Notes: generated from the sequence alone by a model not told the origin. Shown: positions 13,079 through 26,299, numbered from the stretch's first letter. The stretch is 64,000 bases of DNA from Sanguinoderma infundibulare (GCA_032821775.1 JAVLRN010000001.1:2108001-2172000), one strand, 5' to 3'. Program-made: numbers and translations.

Positions 13079-16000
13079 TCACGCGCGGCCGCCGACGGTG
13101 TCATCGCTCGCGCGGGTGTTCAACCGGTACTTGGCGTTTGTCGCCGTGCTCGTGCTGAAGTTGCGCTCGCGGCCCTTGAGTTGCGTATCGTGCCGGGCGC
13201 CGAACTCGTCGAGGTGGTCTGCGCTGATCGCCGTGGGCGTGTCCAGCTCTGAATTCTCCGAGCGCTCGTCGGGATCGTACGCCTTGACGGTGAAGTTCTC
13301 GAAGCTGCCATGGCTCCCGCGCGGGCTCGCCGAGTACGCGCTCTGGAAGTCCGTCTCCTCGTCATCCGTGACGGCGGTGGCCGCAGGGGTGAGGGACGGC
13401 GTCGTGGGGGTCACGGTCGTGGGAGAGATCGCGCTGATGGAGGCCGTAGAGGGTATCCTGCGCACCGCAACGGGCTGCTTGGAGGTGACGACCTGCGGCC
13501 GTGCAGGCTTCACCTCGGCAACCTCGGTTTTGGTCTCGCTCTCGGACGCCGGGTATGATGCGTCGTTGGCGGCATTTGCCGCCGCGGGGCGAATAGGCGA
13601 AAGGCGACCACCCACGGGTGAATCGGTAATGTTCCGGCCCTTCCTACTATGCGCCTTGCTGTGCGTTTTGCGGTGGCGAGCGCGGAACCGGTTAGTAGAC
13701 TCCGACAGTTCGCTCTCGCTGTCGAGCGAGCGGCGGTACGCGTCAGTCGCAAGCGCAGACTCGAGCTGTCGGCACCAGGTCGTCAATCGCGCGAAAACCA
13801 ATGCAACCAGATCAAGGGAAATGACACGAACCTTGCGCTGGATCTGCAGAACCTTCTGCGCGATCTTGTCGCTCTTCTGGCTGATGCCCTCGTCGACGGC
13901 CTTCATGCCGTCGTGGTGCTCGACCTCCGCCCCAGCCGAGAACCGCTTCTTCTTCTTCTCCGACGCCTTCAAGTGCTCGTCAGACTCCGGCTCCTCCTCT
14001 TCCAATACGGTCCCCGTCACCCGCTCCGTCTTGATCAGATCGTCCCCGTTCGCGAACGACTCGGCAAGCGTCGACTCGGTGCTGAACGAGCGCAGCCGCG
14101 CGTCGCCGCCGCGGCGGTACGTCCCGCTCGTGCTCGGGGCAGAGCGCGTCGACAGACGGCTGCTGGGGCGCGAGCCGCCAAAGTCCGAGTCGTCGACGTC
14201 GACGGCCATGTGCGCGAGGGCGCGCTCGATCTGGGCTTCGACCTCCGCGATCATCTCCGCTCGCTCTTCCTCCATCTTCTCCATCTGGCTCCGCATGGCA
14301 TCCAGTTCGTCCAGGGCCTCTCTGTGTGCCTGCTCTGTCTCCGCCAGTTCTGATGGCGCAGAAAAAAAAGGTACCAATTAGCGTACTGCGGCGATAGCGG
14401 GCATGAACGGATAGAAGCAAGGCGAAGACGACACTCACGGCTCTGCAGCTTCGTCTTCTCCGCGGCCGTCATGGTGATCATGCTCGACAGCCGCTTCGTC
14501 TCCTTCTGCTCCTTATTGATCTTGGAGCGCAGGTCGCTGGCCTCCACGCTCAGCTTCTCCGCGTACTGCTCGAACGTGACGAACTTGTCGCGCCACAAGT
14601 CCGACTCGGTCATGAGGAAGTTGAGGCGACGGGATAGGCGGCCGATCTTGGTCTCCAAGTCGTCGCGCGCGTCGACAAACGCGGATGCGCGCTTGCGAAT
14701 CGACAGCTGGATGTGCTGTTCCGCGACGGTGAGACGCGGCGGCGCACGGACGCTTCCAAAGGAGCTGATGCGCTTGAGAAGTGAGGGCTTCTTCATCCTG
14801 TCCGAGAGAACGCTGTCAAAGGCTTGGATGATACGCGTCGATTGCCACCACTCGGGCGGCTTGACCATATCCGCGACGGCGGTCGACGCTGCGCCGCGTT
14901 TCGCCTGGATCTTGCATACAGGGCGGAACCTGCCCGCAGGGAATGCTTCTTTGAATTCACTGCGGAATGATGTAAGGGCCGCTGTCAACTGCGCGAAGAC
15001 TGAGCCAACCGTACCTCGGAACACAGTGGTCGGGGTGGTAGTGGGGCTCGAAGGCCGCGAGCAGCCTCTGGCGGTAGCGGTCTCGCTGCTGTTTGGTAGA
15101 GACGGCACCGGGCGGAGGCGAGGCGCAGTTAAGGTAGTTGATGTCCCTACACAACGTGTGGTCACGGATCAACATACACCCAACACGAGACGGAGATAAC
15201 GGGACTCACAAATCTACGATGCACACCTCGGGCGGCGGGCGCACTGCATATCGGGCCTCGGTCGCGAGGCCAATAATCCACGGGCCGGGGTCGTCAATGT
15301 AGATCTTTGCGTCGCGTGAATGCACTGCAGACAACGCGACACCACTCCATCCGCGCAACTCGACGAGATACTTGATGGTAAGCACAGCGATGCCAAGCAT
15401 GGAAGGATGGCGCGAGAAGAAGAGGATACGGCCGGTCGGGGTCAGAGCAATCTGTCGAAGGTGGTTAGCTCAAACAGTGATAGGAGAACGGGACGTCTTC
15501 CCAGCACACCTCGCAAATGGTTAAGATGTTGTCCATGTTCAAGCACTTGAAGAGGGGCCACATGGTGAAGTTGACGTCGACCAAACCGCGACCGAAGTCG
15601 AGTCCACCCGGGAAGCGTGCAACGACTTCCAAGCTGGTTTCGGAGGCGCCGTGGGTCGGCGCGCCGGTGGCCGACGAGGCGTCCAAGCGGACGAGCTCTC
15701 CCGGACGGGGCGCAGGATGGGAGAGGATCTTGCTGATCTGGAGCGTGTGGGACTGGACGTCCTTGGAGAACCGGGCCCAGGAGAGCGTGAGATAGTCGCG
15801 CATGAGGTCGTAGATCGGGAAGCGCGAGACGAGAGCTAGAAGGAGCGACACCCGGTCAGTTTTTGCCCGACCGCGAGCTTCCATGCCAAACTCAAAACTG
15901 TCACTCACTCAGCGCATATGGCAGCCAGAAGACGGCGTCGCCGGGCAGGAAGAGCGTGCTCTCACCCGGCGTGTGTCCGTGCCCGACCGTGCTGGCAACC

Positions 16001-17963
16001 TCGTAGTCGCTCTCGCTGACGGCACCACCCTCGCCGTCGGTCTCGGGGTCCAAATCAGTCTCCGCATCGGTGCCTGCACCCCAGGGGCCCCGCGCGCTGA
16101 GCTTGGCGCGTCGGCGTGCCTGAACCGCGGGGTCGCTAGTCGCATCAGAACCAGAAGCGTGAGCCCTGCGGCGGGACGCGACCAGACTCTGCGCGCTCTC
16201 CTTCCTGGAACGACCTGCTTCTAGCGTGCGACGGATGGCGGCCGTACGCTCCGCATCCGCATGGGACCAAACCGTGAGACAGACGCCATGATATGTTATC
16301 TGCCCGCTATTGCTCGTGTTTAGCCCGGAGCCGAGGTCGGGCTGGGAGTGGGGGCTTGGGGTGTGACCGTTGGGGGACAGGAACGCAGACGGGGGGCCAA
16401 GGAAGGCGGACGAGGGCCTGGCGTGGCGCGAAAACGGGTCGTCCGCGAAGGGGTAAGCGTAGGACGAGACGTCAGTCGTGGTTGTCAAGACGGAAGCGCG
16501 CAAGACGTCGGTGGACGGGCTGGACGCAAGCGGCGTCGCAGGTGCAGGGAGCATGAAGGTGAAATTGTGCACCGTCGACGCGGGCTGCAGGGTCGACGCG
16601 ATGACCTCGACCTCGCGCGTGAAGGAGAGCTGGCGTTACGTTGTTTTTTTTCATTATCAAGTCAAAAGCTTAGCAAAGTGCGGGGTGGGGGTAAGCGAGC
16701 GGCGATCAGACGTACCTTGAGTGCCTTGGAGAGCATCTTCCCTACCTCCTGCTTGCTCAAGTGGCCGGACGCGCTGAAGACGGTGGAGGCGTCGTCGGCC
16801 TTGTTCTTCTTCTTACGCTTGCCTCCTCCGCCCGCGCCAGGGCTGATGGTGCTGCCGAGGACTTCTGGGCGCCACCAGCGGCCGACTGCACCTTCGCTGT
16901 GGTGCAAGCCCATGACCGAGTCCGGGTCTGCAAGCGTCCAGGTGTGCGGACTCTTGGGGAGGCCGGAGACAACATAGAGCGACGCTAGGGGGAGGGTGGG
17001 GCCCGACTGCTGAGGGGGCGGGGCACTGACGGAGGGGGGCGCAGAGCGCGCGGAAGCTAGCGAGTTGCGGTTGCTGGCCGGGATGGGCTCCATGCTTGGG
17101 CGGTGCCTGATGCCGAGGACGCGGGAGGCCTTGTCGGTGCGTGGGGCGGGGACGACTGCGTTTTCGACGGGGCCGTCGAGGGGGTAGTCGACGGTAACGT
17201 AGTCGAGGTCGTCGTCGGGGGCAGACTGGAAGGAAGGAAGGGAAGGATTGTGATGGGAGCGACTGGGCGCATGGGAGGACGAGGGGGCCTGACCCTGGAT
17301 GTGGGCGGATCCGAAGAGAGAGAGAGAGTGACTGTCGTCCTTGTTGCTCGCTCCGCTGCCCGATATCGTGATGATCGGGTCAGGCGCCGGGATCGCTCGC
17401 GGGCCTCGCCGGGCACTCACGCCCTTGCCTGCGCCTGACAGCTGTGAGTTGGACCGGGAATGGGTGCTTGTCGCGGAGCGGACGCTGAGGTTGGACTTGA
17501 CCGTCGTCTTGCGCGACAGGTTTTTTGCGACCTCGTCCTCAGAGAAACGAGACTTGGAGCTCTTTTCGGCAATGGTAGGCGGACCTGGTGTGGCCGAGAC
17601 GGCGAGCGGCTGCACGGGCGGTTTGGCTCTCGTGCGGGGACTGTGCATGACCGAAATCGAGGTGACAGGAGGAATGGAACAGACCGTTTGCGGACGAGCG
17701 GGAGACTTTGAGAGGACGGGGACTAGACGCGAGACGGTAAGCACGGGTTCTTGCTGGCAGAGGAGACGGAAACTAGAGTCTGGAAACGAGAGTGGAGCAA
17801 GGACAGAGAGGCAGCCTTGGAAAGAGGGCAGAGGAGACGCGAGGGCGCGAGGCGCTTTTGGCTCGGGAGAGCGGTCGGTCGACGGTGGAGGCGAAGGGAA
17901 AGGAACCCGCTCGTTGCTCGCCCCCGGGCCCAGGGCAGATATGTAGGTTCGTTTTCTAGTCAT
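13079..17963 (-). CDS. DENN domain-containing protein (putative Rab GEF) with C-terminal coiled coil
   Basis: DENN proteins are usually guanine-nucleotide exchange factors for Rab GTPases in membrane traffic. The start at 17963 is a true ATG (MTRKRTYISALG). A Ser/Pro-rich low-complexity N-terminus of about 250 residues is followed by a uDENN-type segment (LYVVSGLPKSPHTWTLADPD, then LSFTREVEVIASTLQP and GVCLTVWSHADAERT). The central cDENN segment includes LVSRFPIYDLMRDYLTLSWA, NMDNILTICE, ALTPTGRILFFSRHPSMLG and DDPGPWIIGLATEAR; the dDENN follows. After it comes a long charged coiled coil (KINKEQKETKRLSSMITM and ELAETEQAHREALDELDAM) and a disordered Ser-rich tail. Introns are short; one spans about 16630-16715 and splits ALK from LSFTRE. 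The product is roughly 1,450 aa. The Rab target cannot be told from sequence. The N-terminal 200 residues are the least certain part. Confidence 0.85.
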
Positions 17964-19187
17964 CCTCGCCCAGGCGGGCGGCAGACCATTAGTCGCGATT
18001 AGGCGACTTGATCTCCCTGGCCGTTCTCACGTATATAGCCATCATATCCGGGCCTTCTCAGGTCTTCGGACGGATACATGGCACGTCTCCCATGTCCCCA
18101 TGCCCACCCAAACCGCCTTCCAAACGCGAAAAACTGGCCAGGGTCGCTGCCACCTCCCGACTGGCACTGGCAGCTCACGTTCATCATCAATCTCCAAATC
18201 CCTAAGACGCGGTCACGTGCGTGTCACCGCGCATGATCTCGCGTATCGGCGATCGAGATCACTGATGGTGGTTCGGCGCCAACCCAAGCCCGGCTTCGAG
18301 AAGATCCCCCGCAGGCAATCGCTCTGCCCCATTCACCGTCCATTCACAGACATCATTCCACGACCACCGTCGTCTCCACGCATGACAAGACAAAGATATC
18401 GAGCCAGCCCTCACCCTCTTATGCCCAATCGCCCACAGTTCGCTTCTCGTTATGCACCTCATAATCGACTGTCACGCGTCCCTGCGGGGAGTGTAACGTA
18501 ACCTCGAGGCTATTTCGTTTTGGTCATCCGGAGATGCCGTCGACCCGCCCGAAACACCCCCTCAGCTCCACATGGCAAATGTCCCCGAGTCCGGTCTGTG
18601 ACGTTCTAACCGTTCCACCATCTGAGCCTGTCAACCCAAAGCCTCTAACTTAGTCTCGCAAACACCCTTCATACTAAGCACCGCAGTGGAACCGCCGTAG
18701 CCGTCCGCCAGTCGCCCTGTCACCCGGAACTTGGCACAGCACAGTGGTCACCCCGCGATTTTCTCCATCGAACACTACCGTTTGTGTACAAATTCAGTGG
18801 TGAACGTGCGCCCAGCGGACCCGCGGATACATCAGACTTTCGGTGTCTAGTATCACATCCAAACAGCCTTCACAGCGGACCGAGGAAGCGACTCTGAAAA
18901 GCTTTTCCCAACGCCATACATTTGCCCGATGATGTCAAGGTCTGAATAGAAAACCGCTAGCACTCGCACCGTCCACCTCCGCGCCGCGGGACCATATGTA
19001 TATACTTAGCAAAAGCCAAATCGGCCTCACAGCCTCTCTTCAACCCGTCCTCTATCTGAAACTTCACAAGCTAGAAGGTGTGTGTAATTGGTATGGTACG
19101 CATACGCGGGTGTGTAAGTACTCCTAAAATCTCAGTGAAAATATCCCTGTTCCATCCTAATCACGATACACGACCACCACCATCACC
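17964..19187. other. Intergenic region between DENN gene and NIPA-type gene
   Basis: This 1.2-kb stretch holds no supported gene. Short frames on both strands are low-complexity Pro/Arg/Ser and lack domain signals. It should include the DENN gene promoter (right of 17963) and the 3' UTR of the transporter (left of 19188). Confidence 0.5.
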
Positions 19188-21601
19188 TCATCTCGACCCC
19201 GAGGCCCCGCCACCGACCACACGCTGGATAACGGTCTGTAACAGCCACTTCCACCGCTCCTTCACGGGACCGCCGCCCCGACTGGCCACGGCCTCCGTTC
19301 CATGACCCTGCCCCTCCTCCCCATCCCCCCGACCGTCCCGCTCCAGATCCCGGTCCGTCCCACACGGCAGCCCACCCTGTCCCGCAAGACCCGGCCGCCT
19401 CCCCTGCCCCTCCGCGTCCCCCTCGCTCACGACCCGCCGCATTCTCCACCCAATCGCACGCGACGGCACACGCGCCGCCGCGCCGTTATGATCGCCATCT
19501 CCATGGCTATCAGCTTCAGCTTCACCAGCAGCTCCGCCCGCAGCCGACGTCGGGCTAGTTGCACTAACGGCAACCCCTCCAGCAAAGTTGCCGTGCACGC
19601 TGTTCGACACCCCAAGCCCAGACCCCCCTCCGCCGCCACCAGGGATCGCCCGCCGCCTTCGCTCGCGCGGAACAATCGAGAATCCCGGGCTGATCGGCGA
19701 CAGGCCAATAGAGAACCCTCCCAGCGCAGATCCGCTCGGCGACAGCGCGTGCGAGTTCGGGTTCAGCGATGAGCCTGCCTCAAGCGTCGTCCGCCGCCGC
19801 CGACGGTGACCGGTCGCGGCCTGCGCGTCAGATGTGAAGGGGTGGTCTGGCCCGCCTATGCTCGCCGTGTACGACGAGCGCGAGCGCCGCGGCGGGGACG
19901 TAACCAGCGCCGAGTCGGTCTGCTGCCGGCCGTGTGCCCGTGCGGGAGGGTCGCGTACGCGAGAGCGTGTACTGGTGGGGCTCGGCGGTGCTGGGGAGAG
20001 TTGAGGCGCGGGGATGGGTGTGGGCGGTTCCGTAATGACCTGCAGGCCAAGCCCTGCTTGCGTCTGCCGCCGGGCGTGTGGGGATCCTGCCCGTGCTTCG
20101 TCCTCCATGGGTAGGGGCTCATCTTCGTATTCTTCGTCGTCCTGCGCCTCGATATCGCTCTCTTCGCCTGCGCTCATGAGTTCTGTCGCCGATTCGCCTT
20201 CGGTCCAAGTACCGATGTCAACGCCATGGCCACCTTCAGGTGGGAAGCTGATGACATAGACTCCGGCCAGGAGTATGGCGATACCTACCAGAACAAGAAG
20301 TAGATGGGTGGTAGGCAGCATCGAGAATTGGTCGAAATATATGAGACCATTCACGATTGACGACAAGTTGTAGAAACAGAAGGCCACTACATGGAGCTAA
20401 ATTTCAACGTCAACGTGTATTGGGAGCGTATGTACTCACATGGGCAGACTAAGGTGGGGTCAGCAAGCACCAAGCCCTTGTGCATGTACCAGAGCTGCAA
20501 AAGGGCGAAGGCGACCAAGCTGAGCAACAAGACCCATGCCTGCCACCTCCAGAATTGGTTGTCACCACCAAGGGTGAGCAAGAGTAGCTCTACGCCACTC
20601 TTGGCAAAGAGTAGGCACATGCCTGAGAGTATTCCAGAAATGGAAGCATAAGAAGCAGCAAGGAAGAGGGGTGCTCGCGGGAACCTGGACGCATAGGATA
20701 GGGGTGTGGCGAACATAGAGCTCGAAGTGGGAGAGGGGGAGGGGGAAGTGGACTTGGAGCGGGGGCGGGGCTTGCGGTCGATAAGAGGAGTACGCTCGGA
20801 GGGCGAGGTCGGGTCGACAGCATGGTGGGCGGTGGTAGCGGTGGTAAGGACGGAAGGGGCAGCGCTGGGCACGGCAAGGGGAGTTAGAGGCGGGCTAACG
20901 TCGACGGACTTGTAGCGACGGTGGTAGGAGTAGTCGACTAGATGGGCCTGTCAAACGGTTAGCGTGCACGCGACCGGGAGGATTGACAATTACGTACAGT
21001 TGCCAACCAGACAAAGACCATAAAGCCCAGGAGGGAGAAGTAGACTATGAAGGTCGGACGACTGAAAAGGCGTAGGAGGTCCTCGAGAGAGTGGGTAGGT
21101 TCAGGTACGATGCCGAAGACAGCAATGAGGACGGCGCCGCCGGCAATAAGGAGAGTGCCAAGGACCATCCATGGGGAGAAGACGTCGCCTAGTAGAAGAC
21201 GGGCAAAGAAGGCGTTCCAAAGGAGAGAGACGGCACCGAGGGGCGCGAGGATGACGACCGGCAGAGAGGCGATCTGAAAGAGAGAGCCGAAGAGATTGGA
21301 GGAGAGGAATATAGCTGTGAAGAATGAGGGCGTGAGCGCAGCGAGCGGCAGGACAGGGGCACGCACCAAAGCCGAGAAGCCATAATCTACAGGAAGTTGA
21401 GCGACGGAAATGAGCGCGAGATGGTATGGGGACGTACGGTCTGCGATGCTCGACCTTCTGGTGCTCCTCAGGCAGGGCCTGATTCAGAACATGGCTCTTC
21501 CGCTGGATTGTGAGGCCGAGGGACTGAACGAAGGATGCGAGAAGGCCGATAGTAATGCCGACGGGTATAGAGATGCTGGGGTCGCTCACGTCGACCGCCA
21601 T
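19188..21601 (-). CDS. NIPA/DUF803-family membrane transporter (putative Mg2+ transporter)
   Basis: The NIPA family (drug/metabolite transporter superfamily) is linked to Mg2+ transport. The chosen start is the ATG at 21601 (MAVDVSDPSISIPVG); codons upstream stay open, so a longer N-terminus cannot be excluded. Hydrophobic helices follow: ITIGLLASFVQSLGLTIQRK, AIFLSSNLFGSLFQIASLP, VVILAPLGAVSLLWNAFFAR and WMVLGTLLIAGGAVLIAVFG. After a cytosolic Ser/Pro-rich loop come SGILSGMCLLFAKSGVELLL, WQAWVLLLSLVAFALLQLWY, PLAFCFYNLSSIVNGLIYF and LLLVLVGIAILLAGVYVISF, about nine helices in all. Introns include one before 21369 joining LLGF to AIFL, and one joining CPL to AFCF near 20387. The C-terminal tail of about 270 residues is disordered (acidic, then Ser/Pro/Gly-rich). 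Substrate is inferred from the family only. Confidence 0.82.
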
Positions 21602-21804
21602 CAAGGAGAGTGCGAGGAGAGAGTGGATGGTGTAGGATGCAGTGGAGACGGCCGCTGCAAGTTAGCACGCTCGACGTCTGCCAAACCCATCTCGGCTGCA
21701 GCCACGTGCCTGGACGACGACTTAGGCCCATCAAATTGGCATCAATGCGCGACGGCGGCGAGGCATGCCGTAAGACTGGGCAACTTCCCGGCGGATGCAT
21801 AATT

Positions 21805-23780
21805 ATGTCCGATTCTAGGTCGTCCATTTACTTAGAAGACCTGCTCGAGGAACCGTTTGGGCCGTTCCTCGAAGAGCACGTACTCACCACGCAGGTCCGG
21901 AATACAACGCCCAAGAACCCACTCATCTTGGACTGTGTCCAGCTGGAAACGGGATCCGGGGACATCACAGGGTATGCACAACTGCCCAATATCCATCTTA
22001 CTGGCTCACGTTTACTCTGCAGCCTTGACGAATGTGAACCGTGCCAACCAAGTTTCGACAAGCGGCGTTTCGGACAAGCGGATGCGGTTGTATTCAAGGG
22101 GGTTCTGAACATCGACAAACTCTCATGGCTCACCCCTCAAGCGACCGATATCCTCGAAAAGACACTTCGGGAACGAGACTACAACGCTCGCCTAGCCACC
22201 GACCCACACGCCCGACGGAGAGACCTCACGCTCGAGTTCTTGTACCAGTTGATCGCCAGAGGTTCGAAGAAGCTCAAACTCGTGATCCGAGGGATAAAGC
22301 TGATAACGGTCTCCTTTCTGCAATGTACGTGAACCGACGTTCGCATATCAAGAGCCGTGGTTGACATACACATGCTGCCACTTCTCCAGCCGACTTTGTC
22401 CCGAACGGCTTGATGTTGACCAGCAAATTGGTCGGTGACCAATCCGACCCAGACACAAGCGTACGCGGTCGCAGATACGAAGTTGCGTCGCTGCACATAG
22501 AAACTTACGATCGTAGTCGTAGAGTGCGTCTCCAGTTTTGTCCCATATGCCTGACGTCTGAACATAAAACAGTACCTCAACCGCTGGAGGCTCTACAAAG
22601 AACTGCAGACCCTTCTCGCGCTTGATGCAGGCCCTGGAAAATCGTTTCGTGACAACGAGACGCCCCTCGCGGAACGCACACCGGAGTGGTTTATCGACCT
22701 CTATGTGCGACACAGGGCCTATTCTGACGCGCAACGTCGATATCGCGTTCATCACGATTCGGACTCTGACTCAGACATCGAGCGAGGAACCAACGGGACC
22801 TTGAAACCTGGCCGTCAGCACGCCCTCCGCCACGTACCACGGGCGGAGATTCGCTCCTACATCGAGCGGGATGGTGAATGGATCATGGATCAGATGAGGC
22901 AGATGAAGAAAGGTAGATGGCTCGACGTGGGCGTGTGGGCCGACTGGTTCGCAACTAAGAAAGGCAGGCAGACAGAAGGGGCTTCCCCGGATAGCGACAT
23001 GGAGGTGGATGACCGTCCCGGACGTTATCGGAAACACGCGGCCCCAAGAAAGGTATGATATCTTCGTCTCAGGGCCAACTCTCTATTGATTTACTGCGTT
23101 CGCTCCGACAGAGACGAGTTTCCAAGCCAGTTATCCGACGTATCCTTTCGCCGGTGGTGAACTCCGACGACGGCCTCGACGTGGACGAGACTATGATGCG
23201 AACCTACGATCCCGACTTCTCGCCCGTCTCCACAACTCTCGGTTCTCCTACCAGTACTCCCTCGCGCCCTGGCACGCCCATCGACCCCGCCTTACTTGCG
23301 TTGCTTCCCGCGGAGTTGTGGTGCCCACCCAACGTGAACGCGCTGCAGATCTGGACCTGTCCGTGGAAAGGCTGCTTCCACATGATCGACCTCCTCCACT
23401 TGACCGACGAAGACATGGACCACCCCGGGATTTCCGAGGAGGACAAGCATCGTTTTCGGAGCAAGGATACGAGTTGGGATGGGAACGACGTGTGGGCGCG
23501 AGATGCGTTTGCGCTCATGGCGGACAAGCATCACTTTTGGCACTTTGATCAGGCAGGCATTGATGTCGAAGGGGGAGTTGATCGCCCTGTGAGTGTTTGC
23601 ATGTTGTTCCCTGGCGGTGTCGGCGTCGTAGCCAAGCAAGTTGTTGACTTTGCGTGTGTCGGACAGTATGGTTTCCGTTGGAGGCATCCATCTAGCCATC
23701 CTCGACCTTCGCAGTTCAGGCGGGTGAAAATAGATAACAGACAACCCGAACCCGAGACGGTCAAGCAGGAAGACGTCTAA
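21805..23780 (+). CDS. Hypothetical protein P1, tandem paralog with CPWxxCFH motif
   Basis: I do not recognise the function. The ATG at 21805 gives MSDSRSSIYLEDLLEEPFG. The exon order mirrors the next gene: FGPFLEEHVLTTQV, then LDECEPC after an intron at GDITA, then LTPQATDILEKTLRERDYNA, DFVPNGLMLTSKL, RYEVASLHIETYDRS, TPEWFIDLYVRH, RHVPRAEIRSYIERDGEW, GRWLDVGVWADWF, and a C-terminal block with CPWKGCFHMIDLLHLTDED and SWDGNDVWARDAFALMADKH. The closely placed Cys and His residues could bind a metal, but no named zinc-finger family fits clearly. The last exon ends in FRRVKIDNRQPEPETVKQED. A segment that is intronic in the paralog reads through in frame here, around 22432-22475. It is divergent from the transporter, with 203 bp between the starts. 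Confidence 0.75.
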
Positions 23781-24066
23781 GCCATCTGTTATCTTATATG
23801 GAATGGGATGAACGCCTTTGCACTTCGACGTCCAACCGTGATCATGTGAGCTTGCGTGCCCGCAAGACTTCAGTAACTACCGAGCCCTTTCCTATGCAGA
23901 GCAATCGCGCTCGGTAAGTCTGCCGACCTTCCCATTTGTGAGCGACCATAACGCCGTAACCCCTGGATTCTGGCACGTGTTGTACATAACGTTTCACACA
24001 CTTAATGAACCTTGTCTGCTCCCACCCGCAGCACTAACCGTTCGGCATTAGGACTGACCACCACAC

Positions 24067-26082
24067 ATGTCGAAGGCCCTCATCGACCTGATTAAGGAGC
24101 CCTTTGGGCCCTTCTTGGAAGAAGAAGCATTGACCAAGGTTGCGCCGAACACGACAGCAAAGAATGTCGTGGCCCTGGAATGTCTTCTCCTCGAAGGGAA
24201 CGGCAGGATCACAGGGTATGTGCCACGATCCTACGATGTTCTTCTGCACACATACGCAAATATGGGATCGACAGCTTGGATGAATGCGAGAAATTTCAAC
24301 CCGAATACAACACGGAGCTCTTCGAGGATCGGCAGGTTCCAGTGCGATTCCGCGGGATCCTCGAGATTCAACGCATTACGTGGCTTACCCCTGAGGCCAT
24401 CTCCGCCATCGAGGAGGAGCTGGGGGACCGCGACCTTGCTGCTCGGGCCAAGTCCAACCCGGATGCTCGCCCAAGCAATCTCAATCTCAAGAAGCTCTAT
24501 GCTCCCGGTAACCAGCTCAGAGTGAAGGTAAAGATCCAAGGCACCCAAGCAAATTCGGCGGTCTATCTATTTTGTAAGTACCTCATCAGCTCCAGCACGA
24601 CGCAGAAGATGACGGCAAACTACGATCTAGCCAATGATGTTCCGAAGGGTTTGTTGATTACCTCACGGTACGCCAGCCTCTCACAACTCATCCTGACGAC
24701 ACTCAGTAACGAAAAATCCAGCAATCGCAGATATGCAGTCGCTTCCATGCACATATGCACATACGAACTGAGCCGTCTTGTGAGCGTCCTCACCACGTCG
24801 CCGTATTGCTCTGTCGTAGGCTGATCTTGCCATGCAGTACCTCTCTCGCTATCGCTTCCATCACACCCTCCGCACCCTCCTCGCTCTCGACTCGGGGACC
24901 AACTTCCACTCAAACAACCGAACCCCCTTGGAGAAGCGCACTCCAGAATGGTTCATCCATCTCTACCTGAAGCACGCCGCGTACCCGGGCGCCGCCAGGC
25001 AGCACCGGCCGATCTACACCGACGCCGACTCTGACATCCAGCGGGGCACCGTCGGCCAGATGGAGCGCGGCCGCGAGCACACTCTGCGCCACGTCTCCCG
25101 GGCGGAAGTGCGCTCGCGCATCGCGGCACATGCGGAATGGTTGATATACGAGCAGGGCCTCAGTAACAAGGGCAGGTGGATCGACGTGGACGTTTGGGCA
25201 GCGTGGCTCCGCCGAGTGGGGCATTGGCGTCGGGCAGCCAAGGCAGCCGGTCTGCGATTCGGTGTGTGGGACGGGGATGCGGTCAACGTTGAGGACGAGA
25301 TGGACGTAGACGATCTCCCGCTCCCTCCGGATCCTGCCAAACGCAAGAAAAAATCTGCCAAGGTAACAGTCTTTCTTCACTGTCTGGTATAATCCAAATG
25401 CTCACGCCGCCCACCGAGCACAGAAGTCCACCAGACGTGCTGCTCCACCGATGGCGGAAGACACTTACGGACCGGACCCATACGGCGACCCGGAAGTGGA
25501 CGAGTCAACGATGCGGACCTACGACCCCGATTTCTCGCCTCCCTCCACCACGCTCGGCTCCCCGGCCAGCACTCCCTCACGCCCGAGCACGCCCACCGAT
25601 CCCAGTCTCCTCGCAGAGCTCCCCTCGGAGATGTTCCACCCGCCGAACGTCAGCACGCTGCTGATATGGCCGTGCCCGTGGAAGGACTGCTTCCACATGA
25701 TCGACCTCCTGCACCTGACGGACGAAGACCTGGACCACCCAGAGATCTCCGAGGAGGATAAGCGGCGCTTCCGCGACCATAATACGAGCTGGGATGGGAA
25801 CGACGTGTGGGCGCGCGATGCGTTCGCGTACATGGTCGATAAACATCATCGCTGGCATCTCGAACAGTTGGGCATCGAAATCGTTGAGGTCAAAGGACAG
25901 GTAGGCGTTGCATATGCCTCCAAGAGTCAGGCTCTGGTGATAGTGACCGATCCTGCACCATTCCACAGTCCAAATTGCGCTGGAAAAACCCGGCCAGCCA
26001 CCCACGACCTTCGCAATTCCGACAAGTCAAGATCGATGACAGGAGACCGGATCCCGAGAAAGTCAAAATGGAGGAAACATGA
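24067..26082 (+). CDS. Hypothetical protein P2, tandem paralog with CPWxxCFH motif
   Basis: Paralog of the preceding gene; function unknown. The ATG at 24067 gives MSKALIDLIKEPFGPFLEEE. Parallel segments are LDECEKFQPEYN, RFRGILEIQRITWLTPEA, DVPKGLLITS, RYAVASMHICTYELSRL, YLSRYRFHHTLRTLLALDSG, RTPEWFIHLYLKHAAYPG, RGREHTLRHVSRAEVRSRI, GRWIDVDVWAAWLRR, and the C-terminal DPDFSPPSTTLGSPASTPSR and CPWKDCFHMIDLLHLTDED with SWDGNDVWARDAFAYMVDKH. The final exon follows an intron that starts after VEVKGQ and ends SHPRPSQFRQVKIDDRRPDP. By eye the two proteins are a little over half identical, so the duplication is not recent. The conserved C-terminal Cys/His block is the best candidate functional site. 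The intergenic gap to P1 is 286 bp. Confidence 0.77.
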
Positions 26083-26299
26083 CCCTTTCACTTACCGGCG
26101 TCCTCTTGGTCCTACTTGATCTCCGACGCCAACGACGGCTTAAATGAAGATACGACTGAGCTATTATCATACAGTGCTTTTGGCGATGCGATCTATCGAT
26201 ACAGTACGATGCAAGAAGTCAGCTATACACTAGACCATTCGAAATCCCAAGTCCTAGCAGATGTCTATCTCGTCCCCTCCTGTGTGTTATTACCGTACA

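Noticed and set aside
13026..14381. Long + strand open frame (451 aa) opposite the DENN gene tail
   Set aside because: It is antisense to the coiled-coil and Ser-rich C-terminus of the DENN protein, where GC-rich codons leave the opposite strand open. Its composition (Ser/Arg-rich, no domain) fits a shadow frame.
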